Assembly: GCF_000812025.2 (NCBI RefSeq)
Contig: NZ_JWJE02000001.1
Span: forward strand, 124,001 to 188,000
Direction: 5' to 3'
Source of the DNA: Bacillus thermotolerans
GTDB taxonomy: Bacteria; Bacillota; Bacilli; Bacillales; Domibacillaceae
DNA: 64,000 nucleotides
Part shown: positions 51,474 through 61,602 of the stretch, piece by piece
How the letters are laid out: each line of letters opens with the position of its first letter
How positions within the stretch are numbered: the first letter of the stretch is position 1
Translations under genes and position numbers: made by a program
Notes under the pieces: model-generated
What the model saw: only the letters and a program-made list of their open reading frames with translations
Databases searched by the model: none
Told to the model about the DNA's origin: nothing

Positions 51474-54152
51474 ATGAAGTTTCACGAGCTGAAACGAGAA
51501 GAAGTAGAATCGCAGCTTCAAACCAGCACTCAGCGCGGCTTGACAACGGAGGAGGCGGAAAAGCGAAGGGAAAAGCACGGCAGTAATGAATTAATGCAAG
51601 ACAAGCTTCCGTCTGCCTGGATCGTATTCTTTCATCAGTTCAAAGACTTTATGGTCCTGGTGCTTATAGGGGCTACTATCGTCTCTGCCCTAATGGGAGA
51701 ATACATTGATGCAGCCGCCATTTTTGCTATTATCATCATTAATGGGCTGCTCGGATTCCTGCAGGAAAGAAAAGCTGAAAAGTCTTTGCAGGCGCTGAAG
51801 CAGCTGTCAGCTCCTCAATCGCTTGTGTTAAGAGACGGCGAGTGGAAGAAGGTTCAGTCGGCTCATATTGTTCCGGGAGATGTGCTAAAGTTTACGGCGG
51901 GTGATCGGATTGGCGCCGATGTCCGGCTGGCCGAGACGATAGACTTAGAAATTGAAGAATCTGCTATGACGGGAGAATCGGTTCCGGTTGAAAAGCATGC
52001 CTTGCCCTTAAGAGAAGATGCCCCGGGGTTAGGGGATATGAAAAACATGGCCTTTATGGGCACGCTCGTAACGAGAGGCAGCGGGGTTGGCATCGTAACA
52101 GCTATCGGTATGAAAACCGCTATGGGGAATATTGCTTCTATGCTTCAGCAAGCTGGACAAACAGAGACCCCTTTACAGCGAAGGCTGGAGCAGCTTGGAA
52201 AAATACTCATTGCGGCTGCCTTATTCTTAACCTTGCTCGTTGTCGTGATTGGACTTGCACAAGGGCATGAGCTCTATACAATGCTTTTAACAGGCGTATC
52301 CTTGGCTGTAGCGGCCATACCAGAAGGGCTGCCTGCCATCGTGACGGTTGCTCTGTCTCTCGGTGTTCAGCGCATGATCAAGCAAAAAGCGATCGTTCGG
52401 CAATTAGCCGCTGTTGAAACGCTTGGATGCACAACGGTCATATGTTCAGACAAGACAGGAACGATGACACAAAACCAAATGACAGTAACCGATGCTTGGA
52501 GCGGCGGCAGGCATTGGCAGATTAGTGGAAAAGGATACGAGCCTAAGGGTAAATTCTTCGAAGGGACAACGGAAATTTCTCCTTCATCAGAAAAAAGCCT
52601 CTATCAGCTGCTTACCTTTGGGCTGCTCTGCAATCATGCCGAGCTGAAAACGAAGGAAAATGAGTTCATTATCCAAGGCGACCCGACAGAAGGTGCGCTC
52701 TTGACAGCTGCACTAAAAGCTGGATTAAGCCGTGAGCAGCTTTCCCATACCTTTACAATTGAAAAAGAATTTCCCTTTGATTCTAAACGAAAGCGGATGA
52801 CGGTGATCGTTCGCGATGACAAGGGCAGCCGCTTCGCTGTAACAAAGGGGGCGCCTGACGTTCTGCTGAAAAAGTGCGATTTTGTTCTTTGGGACAAGAA
52901 GCGGGAGGTATTCTCTGCTCCCTATCAAAAACAAACGGAAGAAATGCTTCAAGCGCTGGCAGGAAGAGCTCTTCGAGTGATTGCTATTGCTTATAAGCCG
53001 CTCCAAGAGGAGAGCCGGGCCAATGAATCGGCGGATGTGGAAGAGGGGATGACATTCATTGGGATGCAGGGAATGATCGATCCTCCGCGCCCTGAGGTAA
53101 AGAAAGCTATAGCAGAGTGCCGGCAAGCAGGCGTAAAGACGATAATGATTACAGGAGACCATAAAGAAACGGCTGCTGCGATTGCGAAGGATCTTGGCCT
53201 CGCTAACAAATCCTCTCAGATCCTCGACGGGCAAGCATTGAGCGAGTTATCTGAGGAAGAGCTTGAGAAAGCGGCAGAAAAAACCTCCGTATATGCTCGT
53301 GTTTCTCCTGAGGATAAGCTGAAGATTGTACGAGCCCTGCAGAACAATGGCCATATTGTCGCGATGACTGGAGACGGAGTGAATGATGCTCCGGCGATTA
53401 AAGCGGCGGATATCGGCATTGCAATGGGCATAACCGGAACAGATGTAGCGAAGGAAGCATCCTCTTTAATTCTCGCCAACGACCACTTTGCTACTATTAA
53501 GGCAGCAGTGGAAGAGGGAAGAAACATCTATGAGAACATTCGAAAGTTTATCCGCTACCTTTTAGCATCGAATGTCGGGGAAATTCTGGTCATGCTATTT
53601 GCGATGATCTTAGCCATGCCGTTGCCGCTCGTTCCTATTCAAATCCTTTGGGTAAACCTGGTGACGGACGGACTGCCGGCATTAGCCCTTGGATTAGATA
53701 AAGCAGAAGACGATGTTATGAAGCGGCCGCCCCGGCATCCGAAAGAAGGTGTATTTGCTAGAGGGCTCGGCTGGAAGATTATTTCCCGAGGTTTCTTAAT
53801 AGGTGCAGCGACCCTTGGTGCCTTCATGATTGTATACAATGGAGAATCAGATAATCTGGTGTATGCACAGACTGTCGCTTTTGCCACACTTGTCACAGCA
53901 CAGCTGATTCATGTGTTTGATTGCCGCAGCGAGAAGTCGGTACTTGCGCGCAATCCTTTTGGCAATATGTATTTAATTGCCGCTGTGATCTCTTCGTTTC
54001 TGCTGATGCTTGCGGTCATTTACATTCCTCAGCTGCAGGTTATTTTCCACACAGTCCCTCTTGAAGCAAGGGAGTGGCTGCTTGTAATGGGGATGGGGGC
54101 TTTGCCGACATTTTTGCTGGCCGGGTCGCTTTTTGCAAGAAAAAGAAAATAA
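51474..54152 (+). CDS. yloB: Calcium-transporting P-type ATPase (YloB)
   Basis: A P2A-type cation pump of 892 residues, SERCA-like. The phosphorylation site is Asp326 in CSDKTGTMTQNQM; TGES is in the actuator domain, AAIPEGLPA in M4 forms the calcium-site helix, and TGDGVNDAPA is the hinge. About ten membrane helices are present, with the final four after LLASNVGEILVM. Calcium export is inferred from B. subtilis YloB. The frame is open from 51417, but AAAGGGAGTGA places the start at 51474. It is divergent from rqcH. Confidence 0.94.
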   Translation: MKFHELKREEVESQLQTSTQRGLTTEEAEKRREKHGSNELMQDKLPSAWIVFFHQFKDFMVLVLIGATIVSALMGEYIDAAAIFAIIIINGLLGFLQERKAEKSLQALKQLSAPQSLVLRDGEWKKVQSAHIVPGDVLKFTAGDRIGADVRLAETIDLEIEESAMTGESVPVEKHALPLREDAPGLGDMKNMAFMGTLVTRGSGVGIVTAIGMKTAMGNIASMLQQAGQTETPLQRRLEQLGKILIAAALFLTLLVVVIGLAQGHELYTMLLTGVSLAVAAIPEGLPAIVTVALSLGVQRMIKQKAIVRQLAAVETLGCTTVICSDKTGTMTQNQMTVTDAWSGGRHWQISGKGYEPKGKFFEGTTEISPSSEKSLYQLLTFGLLCNHAELKTKENEFIIQGDPTEGALLTAALKAGLSREQLSHTFTIEKEFPFDSKRKRMTVIVRDDKGSRFAVTKGAPDVLLKKCDFVLWDKKREVFSAPYQKQTEEMLQALAGRALRVIAIAYKPLQEESRANESADVEEGMTFIGMQGMIDPPRPEVKKAIAECRQAGVKTIMITGDHKETAAAIAKDLGLANKSSQILDGQALSELSEEELEKAAEKTSVYARVSPEDKLKIVRALQNNGHIVAMTGDGVNDAPAIKAADIGIAMGITGTDVAKEASSLILANDHFATIKAAVEEGRNIYENIRKFIRYLLASNVGEILVMLFAMILAMPLPLVPIQILWVNLVTDGLPALALGLDKAEDDVMKRPPRHPKEGVFARGLGWKIISRGFLIGAATLGAFMIVYNGESDNLVYAQTVAFATLVTAQLIHVFDCRSEKSVLARNPFGNMYLIAAVISSFLLMLAVIYIPQLQVIFHTVPLEAREWLLVMGMGALPTFLLAGSLFARKRK

Positions 54153-54156
54153 AATG

Positions 54157-54165
54157 TGTTATAAT
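54157..54165 (+). promoter_or_regulatory. Extended -10 promoter for yloC
   Basis: TGT followed by TATAAT (54160-54165) forms an extended -10 right after the yloB stop. No good -35 sits 16-18 bases upstream. Confidence 0.5.
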
Positions 54166-54230
54166 CCAAAAGGTAATAGGGAATGTTCTCTATTGCCTTT
54201 TATTATGTTAACAAGGTGTGTGGATGGCTG

Positions 54231-55106
54231 ATGGCAGTGAGTATGACTGGATACGGAAACAGCAAATTAAAGTCAGCCGATTTGTCGGTGATGGTAGAAA
54301 TGAAGTCGGTGAATCACCGCTTCAGTGAATTCCAAATAAGAATGCCGAGACAATTAATGAAAATTGAAGATAAAATAAGAAAGAAATTGGCATCATACAT
54401 AAAAAGAGGACGGGTAGAAGTATTCATCACCATTGAAGGAAAAGGTCTCGTTCAACGAACGCTCCAGCCGGATTGGCAGCTGATCGATGAATTCGTCCAT
54501 CTTGTCAAAGAAGCAGCTGCTAAATATAGCATGCCGGAAACAGTAGAGTGGACGGAGGTATTAAGCCGTCCTGACTTTATCGAAGTGGCAGAGAAAGAAG
54601 AAGAAAATGAGACGATCAATGAGCTGATTCTCGAAGCAGTAGGACTTGCAGCTGAACAACTGTACGCGATGAGACAAGCGGAAGGAGAAGAGCTTAAGAA
54701 AGACCTGTCCCTTTTGTTAAGCGAGATGGAGAAAGGACTTTCAAATGTGAAAGCGCTGGCGCCTGCCGTGGTAGAAGCCTACAGGGAGCGCTTGGAGCGC
54801 CGGATGCAGGAGCTGGCTTCATCTGCCGTTGATAAAGATAGACTAGAAGCAGAAGCAGCTATATTCGCGGAGAAGTCGGATATACATGAAGAATGCGTTC
54901 GGCTGGAAAGTCATATTCAGCAATTTCGGCGTACTCTTGAACTGGATGAGCCAATTGGTCGCAAGTTGGACTTTCTCATTCAAGAAATGAATCGCGAGGC
55001 AAATACCATCGGTTCGAAAGCCAATGATTCGAAAATCAGTTCAAGTGTGGTGGAATTGAAGACCAGCCTTGAAAAGATGAAAGAGCAAGTGCAAAATATT
55101 GAATAA
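54231..55106 (+). CDS. yloC: YicC/YloC family endoribonuclease
   Basis: A 291-residue protein of the YicC family; E. coli YicC is reported to be an endoribonuclease acting on structured RNA. It starts MAVSMTGYG and contains VEMKSVNHRFSEFQIRMPR, KRGRVEVFITIEG and, at the C-terminus, GRKLDFLIQEMNREANTIGSK, all family hallmarks. The frame is open from 54183, but the family start and length point to ATG at 54231; AAGGTGTG is about 12 bases upstream. It leads remA-gmk-rpoZ. Confidence 0.92.
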   Translation: MAVSMTGYGNSKLKSADLSVMVEMKSVNHRFSEFQIRMPRQLMKIEDKIRKKLASYIKRGRVEVFITIEGKGLVQRTLQPDWQLIDEFVHLVKEAAAKYSMPETVEWTEVLSRPDFIEVAEKEEENETINELILEAVGLAAEQLYAMRQAEGEELKKDLSLLLSEMEKGLSNVKALAPAVVEAYRERLERRMQELASSAVDKDRLEAEAAIFAEKSDIHEECVRLESHIQQFRRTLELDEPIGRKLDFLIQEMNREANTIGSKANDSKISSSVVELKTSLEKMKEQVQNIE

Positions 55107-55114
55107 AAAAGAAA

Positions 55115-55142
55115 AAAGCTGGCAGGGTGAAGACAGCTTTTA
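55115..55142 (+). terminator. Weak hairpin between yloC and remA
   Basis: AAAAGCTG (55115-55122) pairs with CAGCTTTT (55135-55142) with a 12-nt loop but only four T; probably an attenuating hairpin at most. Confidence 0.35.
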
Positions 55143-55157
55143 CATTGGGGGAAGGAT

Positions 55158-56043
<886 letters not shown>

Positions 56044-56044
56044 T

Positions 56045-56272
56045 ATGTTGTATCCTTCGATTGATAGCTTGTTAACTAAGATTGATTCCAAATATTCATT
56101 GGTCAGCGTGGCTGCTAAGCGTGCGCGCAGCCTGCAGGAGGATGAAACCACTCACCTGCTTGGTTCTTATGTTTCTCATAAGTATGTTGGCCGGGCACTT
56201 GAAGAAATTCATGACGGTCAGCTTACAATGAAAGAGAAAGATGCCGGCGAAATATACGAGGATGAAGTCTAA
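56045..56272 (+). CDS. rpoZ: RNA polymerase omega subunit
   Basis: Omega assists assembly of the RNA polymerase beta-prime subunit. The 75-residue protein starts [20 protein letters not shown] and contains the conserved AAKRARSL and [12 protein letters not shown] segments. ATG at 56045 is one base after the gmk stop, with GGAGAGTGA upstream. The next gene, coaBC, is separated by 241 bases holding a terminator and other repeats. Confidence 0.94.
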   Translation: MLYPSIDSLLTKIDSKYSLVSVAAKRARSLQEDETTHLLGSYVSHKYVGRALEEIHDGQLTMKEKDAGEIYEDEV

Positions 56273-56296
56273 GAGCAAGTAACGCAGCAATCTTCG

Positions 56297-56433
56297 CAGG
56301 TTGTTCTTTTCAGGCTGTTAAGTAATACCTGTTTCCTTTTAGTTAAATCATTTTGCAGTATCAGCCTGAAACTATCAAACAAAGACCGGATGTACAACCT
56401 GGATAACAACCTTTTAAAGGTTGTTATTTTTTT
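56297..56433 (+). promoter_or_regulatory. Terminator with a possible four-segment attenuator upstream of coaBC
   Basis: A perfect terminator pairs 56403-56414 with 56416-56427 and ends in seven T. Upstream, CAGGTTGT (56297-56304) can pair with ACAACCTG (56394-56401), enclosing a second stem TTCAGGCTG (56309-56317) with CAGCCTGAA (56362-56370). AGGTTGTT at 56298-56305 can instead pair with the left terminator arm (AACAACCT, 56405-56412), and the right arm can pair with 56394-56400, giving two exclusive folds. The terminator is certain; the switching role is inference. Confidence 0.6.
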
Positions 56434-56513
56434 ACTTAAAACGAGAAGTCATTTCGATTGACCGGCCTTTACCGATTGAATGTTTGTCATGACTAAAAAT
56501 TAGGAGGCTCATC

Positions 56514-57734
56514 ATGCTAGAGAATAAAAAAGTACTATTGTGTGTAGCCGGAGGAATCGCTGTATATAAAGCGGCTGCACTGACAAGCAAGCTGATACAG
56601 GCGGGGGCGGAAGTGAAGGTAATCATGACAGCTTCTGCCTGCCAATTTGTTACCCCGCTTACCTTTCAGGCATTATCACGAAATGATGTATATACGGACA
56701 CCTTTGATGAAAAGCATCCCGAGGTGATCGCCCATATTGACTTGGCAGATTGGGCAGATTTAATCCTTATTGCACCCGCTACTGCCAATATGATCGGCAA
56801 GCTTGCGAACGGTATTGCAGATGACATGGTTTCTACCACATTACTTGCCTCTACTGCGCCTGTATGGATCGCGCCGGCGATGAATGTACATATGTACGAT
56901 CATCCGGCGGTGAAGAGGAATATGGCGGTTCTGGCTGGTTACGGCTATCAGTTTATCGAGCCTGGTGAAGGGTTTCTCGCATGTGGATATGTTGGAAAAG
57001 GACGTTTGGAAGAGCCGGAGACCATTGTGGAACTTGTGGAGCAGTTTTTCGGTCAAAACAAAGAACAGCCGCTTGCTAACAAAACGGTTCTCATTACAGC
57101 AGGTCCAACGAGGGAAGCAATTGATCCTGTTCGTTTTTTGACAAACCATTCTACAGGAAAGATGGGTTATGCATTAGCTGAGACCGCTCATCAATTGGGG
57201 GCAGACGTGTATTTAGTCTCAGGTCCTGTCTCGATTGATCCGCCGCAAGGAGTGCAGGTAACGTATGTGCAGAGTGCTGAAGAGATGTATCAAGCTGTAA
57301 TGGAGAGGTTTGCAGAATGTGATATTGTCATCAAAACAGCAGCAGTAGCAGACTATCGCCCGAAAGTGACGCACACGGAGAAAATGAAGAAGCAAGAAGG
57401 CGACCTCGTCATCGAAATGGAACGGACTCGGGACATTTTAAAAACACTTGGACAGGAAAAAACACACCAGATGCTTATCGGCTTTGCTGCCGAAACAACA
57501 AATGTAGAAGAATATGCGGTGAAGAAGCTCCGTACAAAGCAGGCAGATATGATAGTCGCTAATAACGTGAAGCTGGCTGGAGCAGGGTTTGGCAGTGACA
57601 CAAACATTATTTCCATTTTTAAGAAGGATGGTACGCATAAAGACTTTGAATTGATGTCAAAGAAAGAAGCGGCAAGGCATATTCTGCTGGAGGCAGCAGC
57701 TGACTTGAAAGAAGGGGAAAATGAATGCAAATAG
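56514..57734 (+). CDS. coaBC: Bifunctional phosphopantothenoylcysteine decarboxylase/synthase
   Basis: CoaBC (Dfp) carries out two steps of CoA synthesis: ligation of cysteine to phosphopantothenate and decarboxylation. The 406-residue protein has the flavin decarboxylase domain (CVAGGIAVYKAA; PAMNVHMYDHPAVKRNM; FLACGYVGKGRLEEP with the catalytic Cys) and the synthase domain with ITAGPTREAIDPVRFLTNHSTGKMG. ATG follows TAGGAGG. It overlaps priA by 10 bases and may be controlled by the structured leader upstream. Confidence 0.97.
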   Translation: MLENKKVLLCVAGGIAVYKAAALTSKLIQAGAEVKVIMTASACQFVTPLTFQALSRNDVYTDTFDEKHPEVIAHIDLADWADLILIAPATANMIGKLANGIADDMVSTTLLASTAPVWIAPAMNVHMYDHPAVKRNMAVLAGYGYQFIEPGEGFLACGYVGKGRLEEPETIVELVEQFFGQNKEQPLANKTVLITAGPTREAIDPVRFLTNHSTGKMGYALAETAHQLGADVYLVSGPVSIDPPQGVQVTYVQSAEEMYQAVMERFAECDIVIKTAAVADYRPKVTHTEKMKKQEGDLVIEMERTRDILKTLGQEKTHQMLIGFAAETTNVEEYAVKKLRTKQADMIVANNVKLAGAGFGSDTNIISIFKKDGTHKDFELMSKKEAARHILLEAAADLKEGENECK

Positions 57735-60130
57735 CGAGCGTCATCGTAGACGTAGCAGCTATGCAGACAGATCGGGAGTTCGATTATAAGGTTCCGGAAA
57801 AATGGGAAGGGATTGTGCAGCCAGGGATGCGGGTGATTGTGCCGTTTGGACGGCGAAAGCTCCAAGGCTTTGTAACTGCCTTAAAAAGCGAATCAACTGT
57901 AAAGAATTTAAAAGCCATTATTGAACCGATGGATTTGCTGCCAGTGTTAAATGAGGAACTATTGAACCTTGCTGACTGGCTGACGGAGACGACCCTTTGC
58001 TTCAAAGTGTCCGCTTATCAGGCGATGCTCCCTGCTGCTATGAAAGCAAAGTACGAAAAGGTATTCCATGTGCGTGACGAAGCGGTAAGTGCCGGACTGG
58101 CCGATCTCTTTGGCCGTCGTGAAGAAGTAACCTGGAAGGAAGCTGAAAAAGCAGGAAAACTCAATCGGCTGCGGCAGGAAGTGAAGGATGGACGTATTGA
58201 ACTGATTTATAAAGTGAAGAGCAAAGGCAAGAAAAAAAGCATCCGTATGATTGGCACAAGGCTGTCAACGGAAGAGCTCAAGGTCCAGTCGGAAGCTTTG
58301 CCGGCTAATGCCCAGAAGCAAAAGGATGTACTGAACTACTGGATTCATGCAGATGAGTCCTTTATTTCCGCAAAAGAGCTTATGGAGCAAACGGGGGCAA
58401 AGAATGCCACATTAAAAAGCTTAATCGACAAAGATATTCTCGTTGAGCGTGAGCAGGAAATGTATCGGGATCCGTATGAGGATCGCCGCTTTGAGCGCAC
58501 AGACCCCCTCCCTCTAACAGCGGAACAGCAGGAAGCTATTGCGCCTATTTTAGGTGCGATCGAAGAGAAGCGGCACCAGACCTTTCTGCTTTACGGTGTA
58601 ACAGGAAGCGGGAAGACAGAAGTGTATTTGCAATCCATCCAAAGAGTCATGGAAGAAGGAAAAGAAGCCATTGTTTTGGTTCCGGAGATTTCTTTAACGC
58701 CGCAAATGGTTTCCCGTTTTAAAGCGCGGTTCGGAGACGACGTAGCCGTACTGCACAGCGGGCTGTCTATTGGAGAGAAATACGATGAATGGCGAAAAAT
58801 TCAGCGCAAGGAAGTCAAGGTTGTTGTCGGTGCGAGATCGGCTGTATTTGCCCCGTTTGAAAATCTCGGACTGATCATTATTGATGAGGAGCATGAAACG
58901 AGCTATAAACAGGAAGAGAATCCGCGCTACCATGCAAGAGAGACAGCTATTAGAAGGGCCAGCTTCTATAATTGCCCCGTCATTCTGGGCAGTGCAACGC
59001 CTTCTTTAGAAAGCTTTGCCCGCGCTAAGAAAGGCGTGTACCAGCTTCTGACGCTTCCTAAGCGGATGAATAACCAAAGTCTGCCTGAGGTTGGAATTGT
59101 TGATATGCGCGAGGAGCTGCGCGACGGCAACCGCTCGATGTTTTCACGGGCGCTGTTTGAAAAGCTGACTGACCGTCTTGAAAAAGGAGAGCAAACCGTC
59201 CTTTTCCTAAACCGAAGAGGCCACTCGTCCTTTATTATGTGCCGAGACTGCGGCTATGTTGCCGGCTGTCCGCATTGTGACATATCGCTTACCTACCACC
59301 GGCACTCTCACCGTATGAAGTGTCATTACTGCGGATTTGAAGAGCCGGTTCCATCTGTTTGTCCTGAATGCGGAGGTGAGCATATCAGATACTTCGGTAC
59401 AGGAACACAGAAGGTAGAGGAGGAACTGGCTAAATTGTTGCCGCATGCAAGAGTAATACGGATGGATGTAGATACGACAAGCCGGAAAGGAGCCCATGAA
59501 AGGCTGCTGGATCAGTTCAAAGAAGGAAAAGCAGACATTCTCCTTGGGACTCAAATGATCGCGAAAGGACTTGATTTTCCGAATATTACACTGGTTGGTG
59601 TACTTAGTGCGGATACGATGCTTCATTTGCCTGATTTCCGTTCTGCCGAGAAAACTTTTCAGCTTCTTACTCAAGTAAGCGGTCGTGCGGGCCGTCACCA
59701 CCTGCAGGGAGAAGTCATTATACAGACATATACGCCGGAGCACTACAGCATCCAGCTGGCAGCTAAACAGGATTATGACCAATTCTACCAACAGGAGATG
59801 AGGATTAGAAAATTTGGCAGCTATCCGCCTTTTTACTACCTGGCACTCGTAACGGTCAGTCATGAAAATGTATTAAAGGCGACAAAGGTAACGGAAAACA
59901 TTACCCAATACCTTCAGTCCCGTCTATCTGATGAAGCGATCATCCTTGGGCCCGCTGCTTCACCTATTCCTCGGATCAATGATAGATATCGTTACCAATG
60001 TTTGATAAAATACAAACGAGAACCGCAGCTAACAGATATGTTAAAGACGGTTATGGAGCATTACACAAGACAGCAGAAAGATAAGCACTTACAGGTTTCA
60101 ATAGATGTCAATCCTTTTATGATGATGTAA
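57725..60130 (+). CDS. priA: Primosomal replication helicase PriA
   Basis: PriA restarts stalled replication forks by loading the replisome. The 801-residue protein has an N-terminal DNA-binding region, a helicase core with Walker A GVTGSGKTEVY and the DEEH box (IIDEEHETSYKQEENPRYHARE), two zinc sites (CRDCGYVAGCPHC and CHYCGFEEPVPSVCPEC), and helicase motif V/VI ending QVSGRAGR. ATG is within the end of coaBC, so translation is coupled. Confidence 0.97.
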   Translation: MQIASVIVDVAAMQTDREFDYKVPEKWEGIVQPGMRVIVPFGRRKLQGFVTALKSESTVKNLKAIIEPMDLLPVLNEELLNLADWLTETTLCFKVSAYQAMLPAAMKAKYEKVFHVRDEAVSAGLADLFGRREEVTWKEAEKAGKLNRLRQEVKDGRIELIYKVKSKGKKKSIRMIGTRLSTEELKVQSEALPANAQKQKDVLNYWIHADESFISAKELMEQTGAKNATLKSLIDKDILVEREQEMYRDPYEDRRFERTDPLPLTAEQQEAIAPILGAIEEKRHQTFLLYGVTGSGKTEVYLQSIQRVMEEGKEAIVLVPEISLTPQMVSRFKARFGDDVAVLHSGLSIGEKYDEWRKIQRKEVKVVVGARSAVFAPFENLGLIIIDEEHETSYKQEENPRYHARETAIRRASFYNCPVILGSATPSLESFARAKKGVYQLLTLPKRMNNQSLPEVGIVDMREELRDGNRSMFSRALFEKLTDRLEKGEQTVLFLNRRGHSSFIMCRDCGYVAGCPHCDISLTYHRHSHRMKCHYCGFEEPVPSVCPECGGEHIRYFGTGTQKVEEELAKLLPHARVIRMDVDTTSRKGAHERLLDQFKEGKADILLGTQMIAKGLDFPNITLVGVLSADTMLHLPDFRSAEKTFQLLTQVSGRAGRHHLQGEVIIQTYTPEHYSIQLAAKQDYDQFYQQEMRIRKFGSYPPFYYLALVTVSHENVLKATKVTENITQYLQSRLSDEAIILGPAASPIPRINDRYRYQCLIKYKREPQLTDMLKTVMEHYTRQQKDKHLQVSIDVNPFMMM

Positions 60131-60173
60131 AGGAACAGGCTTCAGCTTATTTAGACAACAAGGAGGATTTTTG

Positions 60174-60659
60174 TTGGCACAGTTACCAATCGTGAAATAT
60201 CCGGATCCCATTCTCGAAAAAAAATGCGAACCGGTCACACAATTCGATAAAAAGTTAAAAAAACTTGTAAATAATATGTATGAGACGATGGTGGAGGCAG
60301 ATGGAGTTGGTCTTGCGGCTCCACAGATAGGGAAAGACCTGCAGCTTGCCATCGTAGATATTGAAGATGAACATGGCCTAATCGTTCTAGTCAATCCCGT
60401 CATTGAAGAAGCAAAAGGGAGCGAAACAGATGTGGAAGGATGTTTAAGCTTTCCTGGCATATATGGCCATGTCACGCGCCCTTCTTATGTGAAAGTAAAA
60501 GCACAGGACGTGAAAGGGCGCTTTTTCACTTTGCAGGCAAAAGGGTATTTAGCGCGCGCGATTCAGCATGAGATTGACCACTTGAATGGCGTGTTGTTCA
60601 CTTCGAAGGTCGAGAAGTATGTAAATGAAGAAGAGCTTGAAACGGAGGAGCTGTCATGA
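60174..60659 (+). CDS. def: Peptide deformylase
   Basis: Def removes the formyl group from nascent protein N-termini. The 161-residue protein has the three metal motifs: GVGLAAPQ (44-51), EGCLS (Cys90 ligand) and HEIDH (His132, Glu133, His136). TTG at 60174 is seven bases after AAGGAGG (60160-60166); the adjacent TTG at 60171 is less well spaced. Its last bases overlap fmt, which makes the substrate of this pathway. Confidence 0.96.
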   Translation: MAQLPIVKYPDPILEKKCEPVTQFDKKLKKLVNNMYETMVEADGVGLAAPQIGKDLQLAIVDIEDEHGLIVLVNPVIEEAKGSETDVEGCLSFPGIYGHVTRPSYVKVKAQDVKGRFFTLQAKGYLARAIQHEIDHLNGVLFTSKVEKYVNEEELETEELS

Positions 60660-61600
60660 CGAACATAGTCTTTATGGGAACGCCCGACTTTTCAGTACCA
60701 GTACTAAATGCGCTGATTGGGGATGGATACCATATTCAGGCGGTTGTCACACAGCCGGACCGTCCTGTTGGCAGAAAGCGGGTTATGACCCCCCCTCCGG
60801 TAAAGGCAGCTGCTTTGGAGCATGGCCTCCCAGTTTTACAGCCGGAAAAGCTGAGAGGCTCGGAGGAATTGCAACAGATCATTGATATGAACCCAGATGT
60901 TATCGTGACAGCGGCATACGGACAGATCCTCCCTAATGAGCTTCTTGAAGCACCAGCATACGGCTGTGTAAATGTTCACGCTTCCTTGCTGCCCGAGCTG
61001 CGCGGGGGAGCACCTATTCATTATGCGATTCTTCAAGGGAAGAAGAAAACAGGCATTACAATTATGTATATGGCAGAAAAGCTCGATGCAGGGGATATCA
61101 TCAGCCAGGCGGAGGTAACAATAGAAGAGACGGATCATGTCGGAAGCCTGCATGATAAGCTAAGTCAAACAGGTGCCCGTTTGCTTTCTGAAACTCTGCC
61201 AAAGCTGATAGCAGGTGAGGTGTCCCCGGTTAAACAGGATGAATCAAAAGCTTCCTTTGCTTCTAACATAAGGAGGGAGCAAGAGAAGATTGACTGGTCA
61301 AAACAAGGTGAAGACATTTATAATCATATCCGTGGGTTGCATCCATGGCCGGTAGCTTACACGACACTCGAGGGACAAGTCGTGAAAATTTGGTGGGGCG
61401 AGAAAATTCCAGCAGGAAAAGAAGCTCCTCCAGGAACGATAATTGCAGTTGAAGAAGACGGCTTTGTTGTTGCCACAGGAAATGACACAGCTATTAAAGT
61501 CACGGATCTGCAGCCTTCCGGAAAGAAAAGAATGTCAGCTGAACAATATTTAAGAGGAGCCGGCGCGCATATTGCCCCTGGCTTGAAGTTAGGAGAATAA
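60656..61600 (+). CDS. fmt: Methionyl-tRNA formyltransferase
   Basis: Fmt formylates initiator Met-tRNA using 10-formyl-tetrahydrofolate. The 314-residue protein has [14 protein letters not shown] at the N-terminus, the [18 protein letters not shown] active-site segment, [17 protein letters not shown] and a C-terminal OB-like tRNA domain. It starts within the def stop (ATGA). rsmB follows after two bases. Confidence 0.97.
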   Translation: MTNIVFMGTPDFSVPVLNALIGDGYHIQAVVTQPDRPVGRKRVMTPPPVKAAALEHGLPVLQPEKLRGSEELQQIIDMNPDVIVTAAYGQILPNELLEAPAYGCVNVHASLLPELRGGAPIHYAILQGKKKTGITIMYMAEKLDAGDIISQAEVTIEETDHVGSLHDKLSQTGARLLSETLPKLIAGEVSPVKQDESKASFASNIRREQEKIDWSKQGEDIYNHIRGLHPWPVAYTTLEGQVVKIWWGEKIPAGKEAPPGTIIAVEEDGFVVATGNDTAIKVTDLQPSGKKRMSAEQYLRGAGAHIAPGLKLGE

Positions 61601-61602
61601 CA

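Noticed and set aside
54183-54230. N-terminal extension of yloC beginning at ATG 54183
   Set aside because: The added hydrophobic residues are not part of the family, and ATG at 54231 gives the conserved MxxSMTGxG start and the family length.
59207-59863. A 218-codon minus-strand ORF inside priA
   Set aside because: It is the antisense of the zinc and helicase motifs of priA; its composition is that of a shadow frame and it has no upstream ribosome site.
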